From NCBI GenBank assembly GCA_950054195.1, contig CATLPG010000014.1:1-60641 (forward strand): a stretch of 60,641 nucleotides of DNA. Direction: 5' to 3'. This stretch comes from an uncultured Saccharospirillaceae bacterium. Lineage in GTDB: Bacteria > Bacteroidota > Bacteroidia > Flavobacteriales_D > CAJJDF01. Made by a program: the position numbers and the translations under genes. Below, one piece after another: positions 25,122 through 34,787 of this stretch (position 1 is its first letter; each line of letters starts with the position of its first letter). The notes below the pieces were generated by a model. The model was not told the origin of the DNA, ran no database searches, and saw only the letters and a program-made list of their open reading frames with translations.

Positions 25122-26993
25122 TTAATCTAATGCTTGGTAATCACTGTTGTTACTTACAAATTCGGGGATTATCTTTTTCATTAATCGAACAACTTCCTTA
25201 TTATTCTGTTGGCTACTCTCTAAAATAACATCCTTAATAATAGAAAAACGCTCATCATTTGTTTCTCTAATTTTACCTATTAATATTTTTTGATGATGCG
25301 TAGGCGAAGTGTTTTCTTCATTGCTAAGTAGCTCTTCATAAAGCTTTTCACCAGGTCTTAGCCCTGTTATTTTAATTTCTATATCCTTGTTAGGCTCAAA
25401 CCCCGATAAACGAATCATACGATGGGCTAAATCAATAATTTTAACAGAGTCACCCATATCAAAAACAAAAATCTCTCCACCTTTTGCCATTATGGAAGCT
25501 TCCAAAACAAGTTGACATGCTTCTGGGATAGTCATGAAATAACGGGTTATATCCTCATGCGTTACTGTTAAAGGACCTCCTTTTTCAATTTGTCTTTTAA
25601 ACAATGGAATAACCGATCCATTAGAACCTAACACATTGCCAAACCTTGTAGTTACAAAAATTGTAGAGCTATTTTTAGAGACTTTTTCAATAATAATTTC
25701 GGCTAATCTTTTTGATGCCCCCATTACATTGGTAGGATTCACAGCTTTATCAGTAGAAACTAAAACAAATCGTTTTGTATTAAACTGTATAGCTAGTTCT
25801 GCTAGGTTTTTAGTCCCAACAACATTTGTATTAATAGCTTCACATGGGTTTAACTCCATTAAAGGAACATGCTTGTATGCAGCAGCATGGTAAACAATTT
25901 CTGGTTGAAAAGCCTCAAACACACGAATCATCCGGTCCTTATTGGATACATCTCCAATAACTGGTTCGATGATGTCATTATAATTAATTAGCTCTTGTTC
26001 TAACTCATACAAAGGAGTTTCAGATTGATCGAGAGCTATTATTTTTTTAGGTTTAAACTTAATTAATTGGCGAACTATCTCACTGCCAATTGAACCCGCA
26101 GCACCAGATACTAAAACAACTTTATTATGAACTTCTTTAGAGATTAGGTTGGCATTAAGTACAATTTCATCTCTACCTAATAAATCCTCAATTTTAACTT
26201 GCTTAATCTGCTTGATGTTAAGCTCACCGTTCATCCAATCTTCAATGGCAGGAACATTTAAAACCATTGTTTTATGCTTCAAACAAACATCAATAACCTC
26301 ATTTTCGTTTTTGGGCTTGGGATTAAGTATTGCTAAAATAACCTGATGAACATCTTTTTTTCCTAATAATGAATCTAAACTTGATGTATGATGAATCGGT
26401 ACACCGTTCAGAATCTTTCCTGCTTTTTTCTTATCATCATCAATAAAAGCTATAATCTTAAAAGGTTCATTGGAGTTATTTTTATAAGTCTGCATGGTAA
26501 TTAAACCCATTTCACCGGCCCCATAAATAATCACTGATTTTTCTTCCGATTTATCTCTTTTAGACTCAAAATAGATCAGCTTTACAGCTATTCTAGAAGC
26601 TAACATTAAGAACAAGGTTAATAAAAACTCTATAGCAATAATTGGTCTAGGAAGTAGGTACAAACCATCAATAAAGTAGAATCGAAAAATACTAGCTACA
26701 ATAATGGTCAAAGTACCCAGTACTATTGCTTTAAAAATTCTTCGGGTATCTTCAATTGACGTGTAGCGAATAACTCCAGCAAATGTTTTACCAGTAAAAA
26801 AGAAAATAGTTCTTATACCAATAAAAATTGGAAGCACGTATACTAGCTGACTAAGCTCTGCAATAAGCTGTTTGGAAGAAGAAAAAAAATCAAAACGGAT
26901 GGCGTAAGCACAAAAAAGAGATAAAACCGTTATAAGTATATCAACTAACAATATAACCCATCTAGGAACACTCTTCTTTATAAACGATAGCAT
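25122..26993 (-). CDS. PglF/WbpM/CapD-type UDP-sugar 4,6-dehydratase (membrane)
   Basis: A 623-aa polysaccharide-biosynthesis protein. Four N-terminal TM helices (VILLVDILITVLSLFCAYAI ...) precede a first nucleotide-binding domain (VIIYGAGEMGLITMQTYKN) and a C-terminal extended SDR domain (VLVSGAAGSIGSEIVRQL, HAAAYKHVPLME, STDKAVNPTNVMGASKRLAE, TTRFGNVLGSNGSVIPLF). The Met in place of the catalytic Tyr (NVMGASK) is characteristic of this large-membrane dehydratase class. It makes a 4-keto-6-deoxy sugar nucleotide for surface glycans. No other glycan-cluster gene is adjacent. The next gene ends 3 bases upstream of its start. Confidence 0.92.
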   Translation of the reverse strand: MLSFIKKSVPRWVILLVDILITVLSLFCAYAIRFDFFSSSKQLIAELSQLVYVLPIFIGIRTIFFFTGKTFAGVIRYTSIEDTRRIFKAIVLGTLTIIVASIFRFYFIDGLYLLPRPIIAIEFLLTLFLMLASRIAVKLIYFESKRDKSEEKSVIIYGAGEMGLITMQTYKNNSNEPFKIIAFIDDDKKKAGKILNGVPIHHTSSLDSLLGKKDVHQVILAILNPKPKNENEVIDVCLKHKTMVLNVPAIEDWMNGELNIKQIKQVKIEDLLGRDEIVLNANLISKEVHNKVVLVSGAAGSIGSEIVRQLIKFKPKKIIALDQSETPLYELEQELINYNDIIEPVIGDVSNKDRMIRVFEAFQPEIVYHAAAYKHVPLMELNPCEAINTNVVGTKNLAELAIQFNTKRFVLVSTDKAVNPTNVMGASKRLAEIIIEKVSKNSSTIFVTTRFGNVLGSNGSVIPLFKRQIEKGGPLTVTHEDITRYFMTIPEACQLVLEASIMAKGGEIFVFDMGDSVKIIDLAHRMIRLSGFEPNKDIEIKITGLRPGEKLYEELLSNEENTSPTHHQKILIGKIRETNDERFSIIKDVILESSQQNNKEVVRLMKKIIPEFVSNNSDYQALD

Positions 26994-26995
26994 AC

Positions 26996-29900
26996 TTAAT
27001 AATCAAATAATGAATAAAAACTGTCTTCCTTCTCTTCAGCTCTAGGATGTCCTGTCAATTCAATTTCTTTAATAACTTCTTCTATAACCTCCTCAATAGG
27101 TTTGTCCTTAGGAAGTTCTATTCCTTTTTTCATAAATGTATCATCTAAAGACACATCTTCATTGTTTTTTGGTTGTAAGCCGATATAATCTAATCCCCAT
27201 TCTTTATCTCTAGAGGTTTTGCTTTTATAAAAATAAACATAACCATTACCTTTTTTTGTTTCTACATACCGAGCGTCAACATACTCCATGCTGTCTTTTG
27301 AAAAATTAAAGTCTTTTTCATACAAAATAGATGTCGTAAAGAGTTTTTGTGTACTGTATGTTTTTGGAAACAAATCTAATCGATCAATACGCTTTAGTTG
27401 AGTATATAAATAAATTCTATTGATTGGGTCTTTAGCTAAAACTTCCCATTTGTTGTTTTCAACTGGAATATACCAAATAACCATTTTAACAGCAACATCT
27501 GTTTGTACTTCAAAGTCTTTAACCCTAGTTAAACGCTTAAAAAATTCTTGAACTTCAGGCTTTTTATAATAGGGCAGAAGGATTGTTACAAATTGAATTA
27601 GCTTTTTATTCCCCTCATTTTTATAACTGCTATAATAGTAACTTGAATTTTCTCCAGCTTGCTCATTTTGTTCGTAGCTAATTTGTCTTTTTAACTCAAG
27701 TTTAGCTTCGTCAATCAACAGTTTTAGTTTGTTTTTATACCTTTTTGGTTTAATTTTCTTTTCATCTATAGCTTTGCTTAAAAGCGCAAAAATATCGTCT
27801 TTGTATGCTGGAACAAAGGTGTAGTTAAGTATTTGAGGATAAAGTGAGTTCGTTAACAACAGACTATCATAGTAAGCGTTAAAAATGTTACCATTCCCCC
27901 ATTTATAACCACTTAAAGGAATGTCGTTATTTAGTAATTGTAAAAATTGTTTCGTTGCCTTTTTGTTTTTTTGATGTCCCAAACCATATAATACTGCCAA
28001 TTGATATTTAGCAGTGTCTTGAAGTTTAACATATAAATCTGTCAAAAAATCAGGGATTTTCGGATTATTAAGCTTCCCTAGGTCCTTTATCAACTGTGCT
28101 TTCGCATCAATATATTTTGCATCAAAAGAATAGCTTGTTATTAAATCCATCATTTTGGATGCATGTTGCTCTTCAAATATAATGTAATCCTGCACTGATT
28201 TTAAAGCAATTGTTTTTTGTAGGCTATCTTCACTTTTTAACGCTTCAAAAAACAAATTAGGTTTATCTTCTAAAACAGATACTGTTTCATTATCTAAAGG
28301 TTTAAATGTTTTGTAAAACTGGTCAACAAAACGAGACGAACCAAAGAATTTATCTGTAACCGACTGAATAGAATATAAGTATCCTTTATAAAGAATATTT
28401 TTATTTCTAATGAGTCTGTAGGAGTTGGAGTCTTCAAAATAAGCATCTAGAATGTAGTAGTCTTTATCTTTTATTACATCCTTAGAGAATAGCTTCGTAG
28501 ATGTTTTTTCTTCAAAATCTTGGATGATATCACTCCAAACTGAATCAATATTTTTATACTGTCTATAATCATGAAACTTATAATACTCAACATAAATCTC
28601 TTCGAAATTCTCCGAAAAATAACTTTGTCTACCATCCTTAGATAAATAGGATTCATCAGTAGTTTTTTCCTTTTCTTTTCTTAATTCATATACCTGCGAA
28701 CTCTTTTGAGAATAATCATCCGGTTTAATATAATTAGATACAACATCAAATCCAATTAGCGAATCAGTTTTAGAAATAAAAGGAAAATCGTAGGTAAAAG
28801 GTTGGATCACAAAATCATCAAAAAAAGGTGTTTCTTTTTCAAGTTTATCTGATACAGCAACTAGCAAATAGTAGTAAGCTCCATTTATTCGAACATCAAC
28901 TCTAATTTCTTTGTTATGATTGGTTTTACCTAATCCAGTACCAGAAAGCTTATCGATTGTAATTTTATCTAAACTATCAATCTTAATAGATTTAGCGAAT
29001 TTCTCAAGCAAACGCTTTATTTCAAAGGTGTCTTCTTCAATAAATTCAAAATCATGTAAACTAGCCCTTTTTATCAAAAAATAAGTATTTGTTTCTTTAT
29101 CATAAGCTTCCAGTTCTGGATGATTATATAAAGATCCAGTAAAGGTATTGGACTTTATACTATAATAATCAGGGACTAATGTCTTATAATCACCTTTGAT
29201 AGGCTGAATGTTTTTCCATTCGTTACTTGGAGCTTTTAACTTAATGCTTTCAAAAAACTGGTCGCTATTTGAAAGTACAAAATCTTCTTTTCCTCCTACC
29301 TTAAAAATTAAAACATGGATTGGAGTTATAAATATTTGATAGCGTTGGATATCCCCAGTTCTCGTTTTGTTAGTTATATCTAAGCCCTCAAAACCATTGT
29401 TTTGTATTTGTTTTTTTGAGATGATTTGCCCAGGAATATTTTCAAAAAGGAGACTGTCAATTTTACCTAAGGTGTAATTTTGCTCAGCTTTAAGGTAATT
29501 ATATGTACTAATCTCAGATATGGTATAAAAGGTACCATTAGTTAACTCAGGACCAAAATAACTTCTTTTGTTTGATCGAGTAGGCGTTTCATAGAGTTTA
29601 CAAGGAACTTTAACTGAAAATAAGTCGCTCTCAAACGTTGTGTTATGAGGAATTTCTTTTTTTAATTGATCAATACTTTCTTTTGCTTGTTTTGATTTAG
29701 GAGTAATTGTAGGTTTTAGTGGTTTTAGCGTGTAGCCTTTACTTCTCAATAACTCTATTACTCCTTTTTCCATCGGTAAATGAGCTGCTCCAATTCCAAT
29801 AAATAAGCTTTTTCCAGATTGTATAATGCTATCTATATTTTCCGACATAATTACATTACGCTCATAGAGCATGTATTTTAAGTAGTTATCAGAAGAAATA

Positions 29901-30580
29901 GCATGTTGTAAGGAGTCTAATAAGCCTAAATTTTGATCTCTGTATGCATCTTCTAAAATGTCATAGTAACTTTTTTCTTTAGTAAGCTCTTTATACCAAC
30001 TAGGATATTCCTTTTTTTCTTCACTAGGAATACTACTTTTTAGAGCAAAAATAGATGTCTGCTTAAAGTCCTCTAAGCTATATATAGGCTTGCCTTTTTT
30101 ACTTCCTGCTTGGTAAATAAACATGTCAAGAAAGGTATCTTCCTCAAAATTCTTTTTCGCTAAATTTTCCCTGTAAAGCATCCAGTTGCTTAAATAATGA
30201 TCATTAGAAAGTTCTGTTCCAATGTCTTTATCGGTAGGAAATGATAATTCAAAAGCCTTTTTATAAAACCCTCTATAGTTTTGGTAAGAAACAGCATATT
30301 TGCCTAAATAGCTAAAAGCATATTCAGAGTTTAATATTTCTTCTAACCAAATGATTGGATTTGATTCTAGTGCTATGGCATCAACATTTTCTAAGGCATC
30401 GAAAAACTCATCTCCTAAATGATAAGCAATTCTACCACTCACATGCATCGTTCCGTAAATATAGGAAGGTGCAGTTTGATTTTTGCCAGTGATTTCCCAC
30501 AACAAAGAAGGGTACTTTTCTTGGGCTAAACATGATAATCCAAGAAAAACAAAAATGAAGATATTGTATATTGACCTAAT
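26996..30580 (-). CDS. Giant exported TraB-domain protein (start extended to ATT at 30580)
   Basis: The frame continues upstream of the TTG at 30505 and encodes a textbook signal peptide (RSIYNIFIFVFLGLSCLAQ). No ATG, GTG or TTG precedes it. ATT at 30580-30578, 4 bases after the M1-peptidase stop, gives 1194 aa. Residues ~26-290 are a TraB/GumN-like domain (IYGTMHVSGR with GTMH near residue 46; GIGAAHLPMEKGVIELLRSK near its end), a family with metalloprotease-like motifs. The remaining ~900 residues are unrecognised: beta-rich SSS-like repeats, then a helical ARM/HEAT-like stretch (FLTDLYVKLQDTAKYQLAVL, KKATKQFLQLL). Probably periplasmic. Same strand as the M1 peptidase and dehydratase genes. 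Confidence 0.8.
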   Translation of the reverse strand: MRSIYNIFIFVFLGLSCLAQEKYPSLLWEITGKNQTAPSYIYGTMHVSGRIAYHLGDEFFDALENVDAIALESNPIIWLEEILNSEYAFSYLGKYAVSYQNYRGFYKKAFELSFPTDKDIGTELSNDHYLSNWMLYRENLAKKNFEEDTFLDMFIYQAGSKKGKPIYSLEDFKQTSIFALKSSIPSEEKKEYPSWYKELTKEKSYYDILEDAYRDQNLGLLDSLQHAISSDNYLKYMLYERNVIMSENIDSIIQSGKSLFIGIGAAHLPMEKGVIELLRSKGYTLKPLKPTITPKSKQAKESIDQLKKEIPHNTTFESDLFSVKVPCKLYETPTRSNKRSYFGPELTNGTFYTISEISTYNYLKAEQNYTLGKIDSLLFENIPGQIISKKQIQNNGFEGLDITNKTRTGDIQRYQIFITPIHVLIFKVGGKEDFVLSNSDQFFESIKLKAPSNEWKNIQPIKGDYKTLVPDYYSIKSNTFTGSLYNHPELEAYDKETNTYFLIKRASLHDFEFIEEDTFEIKRLLEKFAKSIKIDSLDKITIDKLSGTGLGKTNHNKEIRVDVRINGAYYYLLVAVSDKLEKETPFFDDFVIQPFTYDFPFISKTDSLIGFDVVSNYIKPDDYSQKSSQVYELRKEKEKTTDESYLSKDGRQSYFSENFEEIYVEYYKFHDYRQYKNIDSVWSDIIQDFEEKTSTKLFSKDVIKDKDYYILDAYFEDSNSYRLIRNKNILYKGYLYSIQSVTDKFFGSSRFVDQFYKTFKPLDNETVSVLEDKPNLFFEALKSEDSLQKTIALKSVQDYIIFEEQHASKMMDLITSYSFDAKYIDAKAQLIKDLGKLNNPKIPDFLTDLYVKLQDTAKYQLAVLYGLGHQKNKKATKQFLQLLNNDIPLSGYKWGNGNIFNAYYDSLLLTNSLYPQILNYTFVPAYKDDIFALLSKAIDEKKIKPKRYKNKLKLLIDEAKLELKRQISYEQNEQAGENSSYYYSSYKNEGNKKLIQFVTILLPYYKKPEVQEFFKRLTRVKDFEVQTDVAVKMVIWYIPVENNKWEVLAKDPINRIYLYTQLKRIDRLDLFPKTYSTQKLFTTSILYEKDFNFSKDSMEYVDARYVETKKGNGYVYFYKSKTSRDKEWGLDYIGLQPKNNEDVSLDDTFMKKGIELPKDKPIEEVIEEVIKEIELTGHPRAEEKEDSFYSLFDY

Positions 30581-30584
30581 AAAA

Positions 30585-32456
30585 TTAACTGTTTTGATAA
30601 CCTAATAGATTATCCATGGTGTTAGTAGAAACAAAATGATAATTTGGACGAGCCTGCTCATATATTTTTAAAGCGAACTCCTTTTCGTCTGCTTCAAGTA
30701 AAGCTTTGTATAAAGGAGTTAAAAATTTTCTTCGTCCAACTCTAATCAAGAATTTTTCAACTTCAGGATAAACTTCTTTATAACCTGCTTCAATACTTTT
30801 TTCGTACCAAGCAGCTGCAATTTCTGAGTTTTTGGAAGTTGTAAAGTGAAACGCAGCATCTGCCTCTTTAAAATAACCTTCATTCTTCCATTCTTCAACG
30901 TCAATATTTCTGATATAGTGAAGCCACTCGTGTGTGGTCCATTTTTCAGGGTTTAACCCTTCTTCATTACCAAATGTTGAAGGAGAGTAAGTTAGTGCTT
31001 TTTCAACTTTTTCAAAATTGGTTGCTACTACTTTTGGAGAATTATCTGGAATCCCTGGCTCGTAGATCCACTCTTTTACATTTAATTCTTTAGCCTCAGG
31101 AAGTTCTTTTTCTAAATAAACGATGAACTCCTCTGTTGTAAGATTTTTAAACTTAAAATCTTTAAAATATTGCTTTAAAAAATCATCAAAACGTTCTCTC
31201 CCTACATTTTCCTCTAGCATTCTTAAAAAGAAGTACCCTTTTTCATAAGCGATATCTGTCATTCCATCGTCAGGACTTCTTCCTTTTAACGACAACTTTA
31301 AAGAAGTTTCATCAGCTGGTAGCTCATCAATAGAGTGTTCTAAATCTTGATGTCCCAGTAATGCTAACATTTCGCTGTAATCTCTGCCGTACAACTCTTC
31401 AGTGATTCTTCGTTCAATGTAAACAGTAAAACCTTCATTTAACCAAAAGTCATTCCAAGTGGCATTAGTTGTAAGGTTACCACTCCAACTATGTGCTAAT
31501 TCATGAGCAATTAATGAAGTTAATGAACGATCGCCAGCAATAATTGTTGGTGTAGCAAATGTTAAACGCGGATTTTCCATTCCTCCAAAAGGAAAGCTAG
31601 GAGGGAGCACAATTACATCATATTGTTCCCATAAGTACTCTCCATATAAGTCTTCAGCAACACTAATCATGCGTTCAATATCTTGGAACTCATAAACACA
31701 AGCATCAATCATGTTTGGTTCAGCATATACTCCAGAACGGTCTCCTAACGATTGATACTCTAATTTACCTATAGCCAAAGCAATTAAATAAGAAGGAATC
31801 GGTTGTTCCATTGTAAAATAGTGAACACCTAATTCTTCGGTAGCCATGTCTATTTTCTTAGCACTCATTACAGCAGTTAACTCTTCTGGAGTTCTTATAG
31901 TAGCACTATAAGTTATTTTGTTTCCAGGAGAATCTTGTAAAGGAATCCAAGAGCGTGTTAAAATAGCCTCTCCCTGTGTAAATAAAAATGGGAATTTCTT
32001 ATATGCAGTTTGTTGTGGATTTAACCATTGAACAGCTTCTGATTCTGGAGAAGTTTCGTAGTAAATAGTAACAGATTTAGTCTCTTTTTTAATATCTACT
32101 GCTAATGACTGACCTAAAATCTCATCTTCTTTAACAAATTCATACTTTGTTTCACCCTTATCATCAAGAACTATTTTCTCAATAGTCAAATCCTTTGTAT
32201 CGAAAATAATTTGGTCAGCACCATTGTTTTTTATCGTATGAGTAACAAAACCCTTTAACTTTTTCGTCTCAAAATCAGCAGTCAAATCTAAAGTTATATG
32301 CATGGATTGTACAAGCTGGTAATTACTAGCAGAGTGAATGTCTTTAAGGGCATCTTTCATAATTTCCTCGTTGTTAGAAGATTGTTCTTTCTTTTTTGCG
32401 TTTGTACATCCAGCAAGAATGAAAATACTTGCTAATACTGAAAGGGTTGTTCTCAT
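30585..32456 (-). CDS. M1-family aminopeptidase, LTA4-hydrolase-like lipoprotein
   Basis: The frame opens at 32516, but the ATG at 32456 is chosen because it begins a lipoprotein signal (MRTTLSVLASIFILAGC). The 623-aa protein has the M1 layout: an N-terminal beta-saddle, the exopeptidase motif GGMENPRLTF, zinc site HELAHSW followed by NEGFTVYIERRI, a catalytic Tyr region (DIAYEKGYFFL) and a C-terminal helical LTA4H-type domain (FHFTTSKNSEIAAAWYEKSI). It removes N-terminal residues from peptides, here at the envelope. The peptide importer encoded divergently at 32617 makes a shared role in peptide scavenging plausible. Confidence 0.92.
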   Translation of the reverse strand: MRTTLSVLASIFILAGCTNAKKKEQSSNNEEIMKDALKDIHSASNYQLVQSMHITLDLTADFETKKLKGFVTHTIKNNGADQIIFDTKDLTIEKIVLDDKGETKYEFVKEDEILGQSLAVDIKKETKSVTIYYETSPESEAVQWLNPQQTAYKKFPFLFTQGEAILTRSWIPLQDSPGNKITYSATIRTPEELTAVMSAKKIDMATEELGVHYFTMEQPIPSYLIALAIGKLEYQSLGDRSGVYAEPNMIDACVYEFQDIERMISVAEDLYGEYLWEQYDVIVLPPSFPFGGMENPRLTFATPTIIAGDRSLTSLIAHELAHSWSGNLTTNATWNDFWLNEGFTVYIERRITEELYGRDYSEMLALLGHQDLEHSIDELPADETSLKLSLKGRSPDDGMTDIAYEKGYFFLRMLEENVGRERFDDFLKQYFKDFKFKNLTTEEFIVYLEKELPEAKELNVKEWIYEPGIPDNSPKVVATNFEKVEKALTYSPSTFGNEEGLNPEKWTTHEWLHYIRNIDVEEWKNEGYFKEADAAFHFTTSKNSEIAAAWYEKSIEAGYKEVYPEVEKFLIRVGRRKFLTPLYKALLEADEKEFALKIYEQARPNYHFVSTNTMDNLLGYQNS

Positions 32457-32616
32457 TTTCTTTTGTGTAGTTACTTTTTTAACAAGACAACTAAAATACA
32501 AGATTATTTCATTCAAATGAATATTTTAGATGCTTTATTTTGGCATAATTTGTGTGCTTATTAGCGTAGTTTAAAAAAGAATTATAATTTAGGGAACTTG
32601 AAAAATTAAAATTTGT

Positions 32617-34218
32617 ATGGCAGATAGAATTAATGAAATCATTGATGAGAGTGGAGAATGGCAGGGAGGAGGAACAATAATGGGACATCCCAAAGGTTTG
32701 TTTTATTTGTTTTTTGCAGAACTATGGGAAAGATTTAGTTTCTATGGGATGAGAGCCTTGCTAACTCTGTACATGGTTCAAGAACTTTTTTCAGATATAT
32801 CAAATGGTAAGGAAGTTGCTTATGGAATTTATGCTGCTTATGGGTCTCTAGTCTACTTTACTCCAGCAATTGGAGGTATGATCGCTGACCGTGTTATTGG
32901 TCATAAGAATTCAATTATGCTTGGTGCAGTACTAATGACACTAGGACATTTCACTATGGCTTTTGAAAATGACTTAATTTTCTTTCTTTCATTAGGATTG
33001 CTAATTATTGGTAATGGTTTTTTTAAACCAAACATATCATCATTAGTAGGAGGTTTGTATGAGGAGGGAAATCCAAAAAGAGATGGAGGGTTTACTATTT
33101 TTTACATGGGTATTAATATAGGTGCTTTTCTAGCTCCTTTACTTTGTGGTTGGTTAGGAGATTCTTATGGGTGGCATTATGGATTTGGAGCTGCTGGAAT
33201 AGGAATGTTAGCAGGTCTTATAGTGTTTTGGAGGGGGGCTGTAACCAATGTGTATGGGAATCAAGGTAATCAGCCTAAAGAAATGCAGGAGAAAAAATAT
33301 GTAGGACTTAATATTAAAAATATTGTCTACATACTTGCTTTTCTTTCAGCACCATTATTTGGATTTCTGGTATTGCAAAACGACTTCATAGTTCAGCTTG
33401 GTTTTGCTCAGCCACCGTTAATGAGTTTCTTGCTAGATGCTTTACTGGTGCTAGTTGTCATATACATAACGTATATCTGTATAAAGTCAGATAAAGTAAC
33501 TAGAGAGAGGCTTTTTGTAATAGCAATATTGACTCTTTTTATAACTGTTTTTTGGGCGTGTTTTGAATTGTCTGGTAGCGCAATTACACTATTCGCAGAA
33601 GAGAATGTTAATTTGATTGGATTAAGCGCATCACAGACTAATTCAATTAATCCGTTTTTTATTATGGTATTCGCAATACCTTTTTCCTTAATGTGGGTTA
33701 AGTTAGATAAAACGAAAAAAAATCCAAGAACTCCCGTTAAGTTTGCTTTTGGTATTATACAGCTGGGGGTTGGTTTTGTATTGTTGGCTATTAGTAGTAG
33801 ATTCATGGATACAGCAGGTATGGTTCCAATGCTTTTCCTTGTTTTAGGATATTTATTTATGACTACTGGTGAGTTGTTTATTTCTCCAGTTGGTCTATCA
33901 AAAGTTACTGAATTAGCCCCCATAAAGTTAGTTTCCTTTATGATGGGTGTTTGGTTCTTGTCATCGGCATTTGCTCATCACATAGCAGGTTTAATTTCTA
34001 AATTAACAGTTAGCGGGAGTGAAGAAAAAACAGGTTTTTTACAAACATTGGCAGTGAATATAACAGGAGAGGTTCCTTCAGGGTCTTCGAGTCAAGTAAT
34101 TAATCTTTTTAACTATACTTCAGTATTTGCTCAAGTAGCTATTGTCGCCTTCGGTTTTGGTATAATAGCTCTTATTTTAACGCCTGTAATCAAAAAGTGG
34201 ATGCATGGAATTCATTAA
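32617..34218 (+). CDS. POT/PTR-family proton-dependent oligopeptide transporter
   Basis: A 533-aa inner-membrane MFS transporter with 12-14 TM segments and clear POT signatures: FAELWERFSFYGMRALLTLY (ExxERFxYYG motif), GGMIADRVIGHKNSI, NGFFKPNISSLVGGLYEEG and FTIFYMGINIGAFLAPLLCG. It imports di- and tripeptides with protons. Divergent from the M1 aminopeptidase gene with a 160-base shared control region. It ends at a strong intrinsic terminator, so it is likely monocistronic. Confidence 0.94.
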   Translation: MADRINEIIDESGEWQGGGTIMGHPKGLFYLFFAELWERFSFYGMRALLTLYMVQELFSDISNGKEVAYGIYAAYGSLVYFTPAIGGMIADRVIGHKNSIMLGAVLMTLGHFTMAFENDLIFFLSLGLLIIGNGFFKPNISSLVGGLYEEGNPKRDGGFTIFYMGINIGAFLAPLLCGWLGDSYGWHYGFGAAGIGMLAGLIVFWRGAVTNVYGNQGNQPKEMQEKKYVGLNIKNIVYILAFLSAPLFGFLVLQNDFIVQLGFAQPPLMSFLLDALLVLVVIYITYICIKSDKVTRERLFVIAILTLFITVFWACFELSGSAITLFAEENVNLIGLSASQTNSINPFFIMVFAIPFSLMWVKLDKTKKNPRTPVKFAFGIIQLGVGFVLLAISSRFMDTAGMVPMLFLVLGYLFMTTGELFISPVGLSKVTELAPIKLVSFMMGVWFLSSAFAHHIAGLISKLTVSGSEEKTGFLQTLAVNITGEVPSGSSSQVINLFNYTSVFAQVAIVAFGFGIIALILTPVIKKWMHGIH

Positions 34219-34243
34219 AAACATTGTTTAACAATAATTTATG

Positions 34244-34268
34244 AGCCTCCTGAACGGAGGCTTTTTTT
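34244..34268 (+). terminator. Intrinsic terminator after peptide transporter
   Basis: AGCCTCC (34244-34250), loop TGAAC, GGAGGCT (34256-34262), followed by a run of T. Confidence 0.9.
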
Positions 34269-34350
34269 ATGTTTTAAAATTATTGTAAGATTTAATTTGT
34301 AGAATTAAAAGTAATGACTATTTTTGCTTCCCGTTCTGGAAAAATATTTT

Positions 34351-34422
34351 GCGAAAGTAGCTCAGTGATAGAGCATCACCTTGCCAAGGTGAGGGTCGCG
34401 GGTTTGAATCCCGTCTTTCGCT
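34351..34422 (+). tRNA. tRNA-Gly (GCC anticodon)
   Basis: A full cloverleaf is readable. Acceptor GCGAAAG pairs with CTTTCGC. The D-arm contains AGCTCAGTGATAGAGC, the anticodon stem-loop is CACCTTGCCAAGGTG with GCC, and the T-arm is CGCGGGTTTGAATCCCG. Discriminator T at 34422; CCA is not encoded. 72 nt. Confidence 0.97.
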
Positions 34423-34453
34423 CTAAAAAAGCATTTAAAATGCCAAACCACAG

Positions 34454-34501
34454 TCTCACAATTTTTCGTGTGAGATTATGTGATTCCCGACTAGTCGGGA
34501 A
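34454..34501 (+). other. Two hairpins in the spacer between the tRNAs
   Basis: TCTCACA (34454-34460) and TGTGAGA (34469-34475) form a 7-bp stem with an 8-base loop. TTCCCGACTAGTCGGGAA (34484-34501) is a perfect 18-base palindrome ending 3 bases before tRNA-Leu. Neither is followed by a T-run, so they are unlikely to be terminators. They may be processing signals in a tRNA-Gly/tRNA-Leu precursor, or a protein-binding site. Confidence 0.45.
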
Positions 34502-34504
34502 GTT

Positions 34505-34588
<84 letters not shown>

Positions 34589-34590
34589 CT

Positions 34591-34620
34591 AAAAGCCTCA
34601 GTTTAACTGAGGCTTTTTTG
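34591..34620 (+). terminator. Intrinsic terminator after tRNA-Leu
   Basis: AAAAGCCTCAG / CTGAGGCTTTT stem around TTTAA, continuing into a T-run. The following 34621-34787 holds no gene, only AT-rich sequence that should contain the T9SS-locus promoter. Confidence 0.9.
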
Positions 34621-34787
34621 TTTTATAACATTTCATAATATTTCTATTCATTTCCTTTTTTATATATGGGGTTACATTAACTGATATTAAAAGTTCTTTA
34701 ACATCTTCCTGTTAAAAAATTTTAAAAACTGCGATTTTTATTTATTTTAGCACTTTCCCTGTATTGGGATAAACACATGTTTGGTAT

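Noticed and set aside
26996-30505. TTG at 30505 as the start of the TraB protein
   Set aside because: It would cut off a strong signal peptide encoded just upstream in the same frame.
32457-32516. Upstream start for the M1 peptidase at 32516
   Set aside because: The ATG at 32456 begins a clear lipoprotein signal; the extra 20 residues would bury it.
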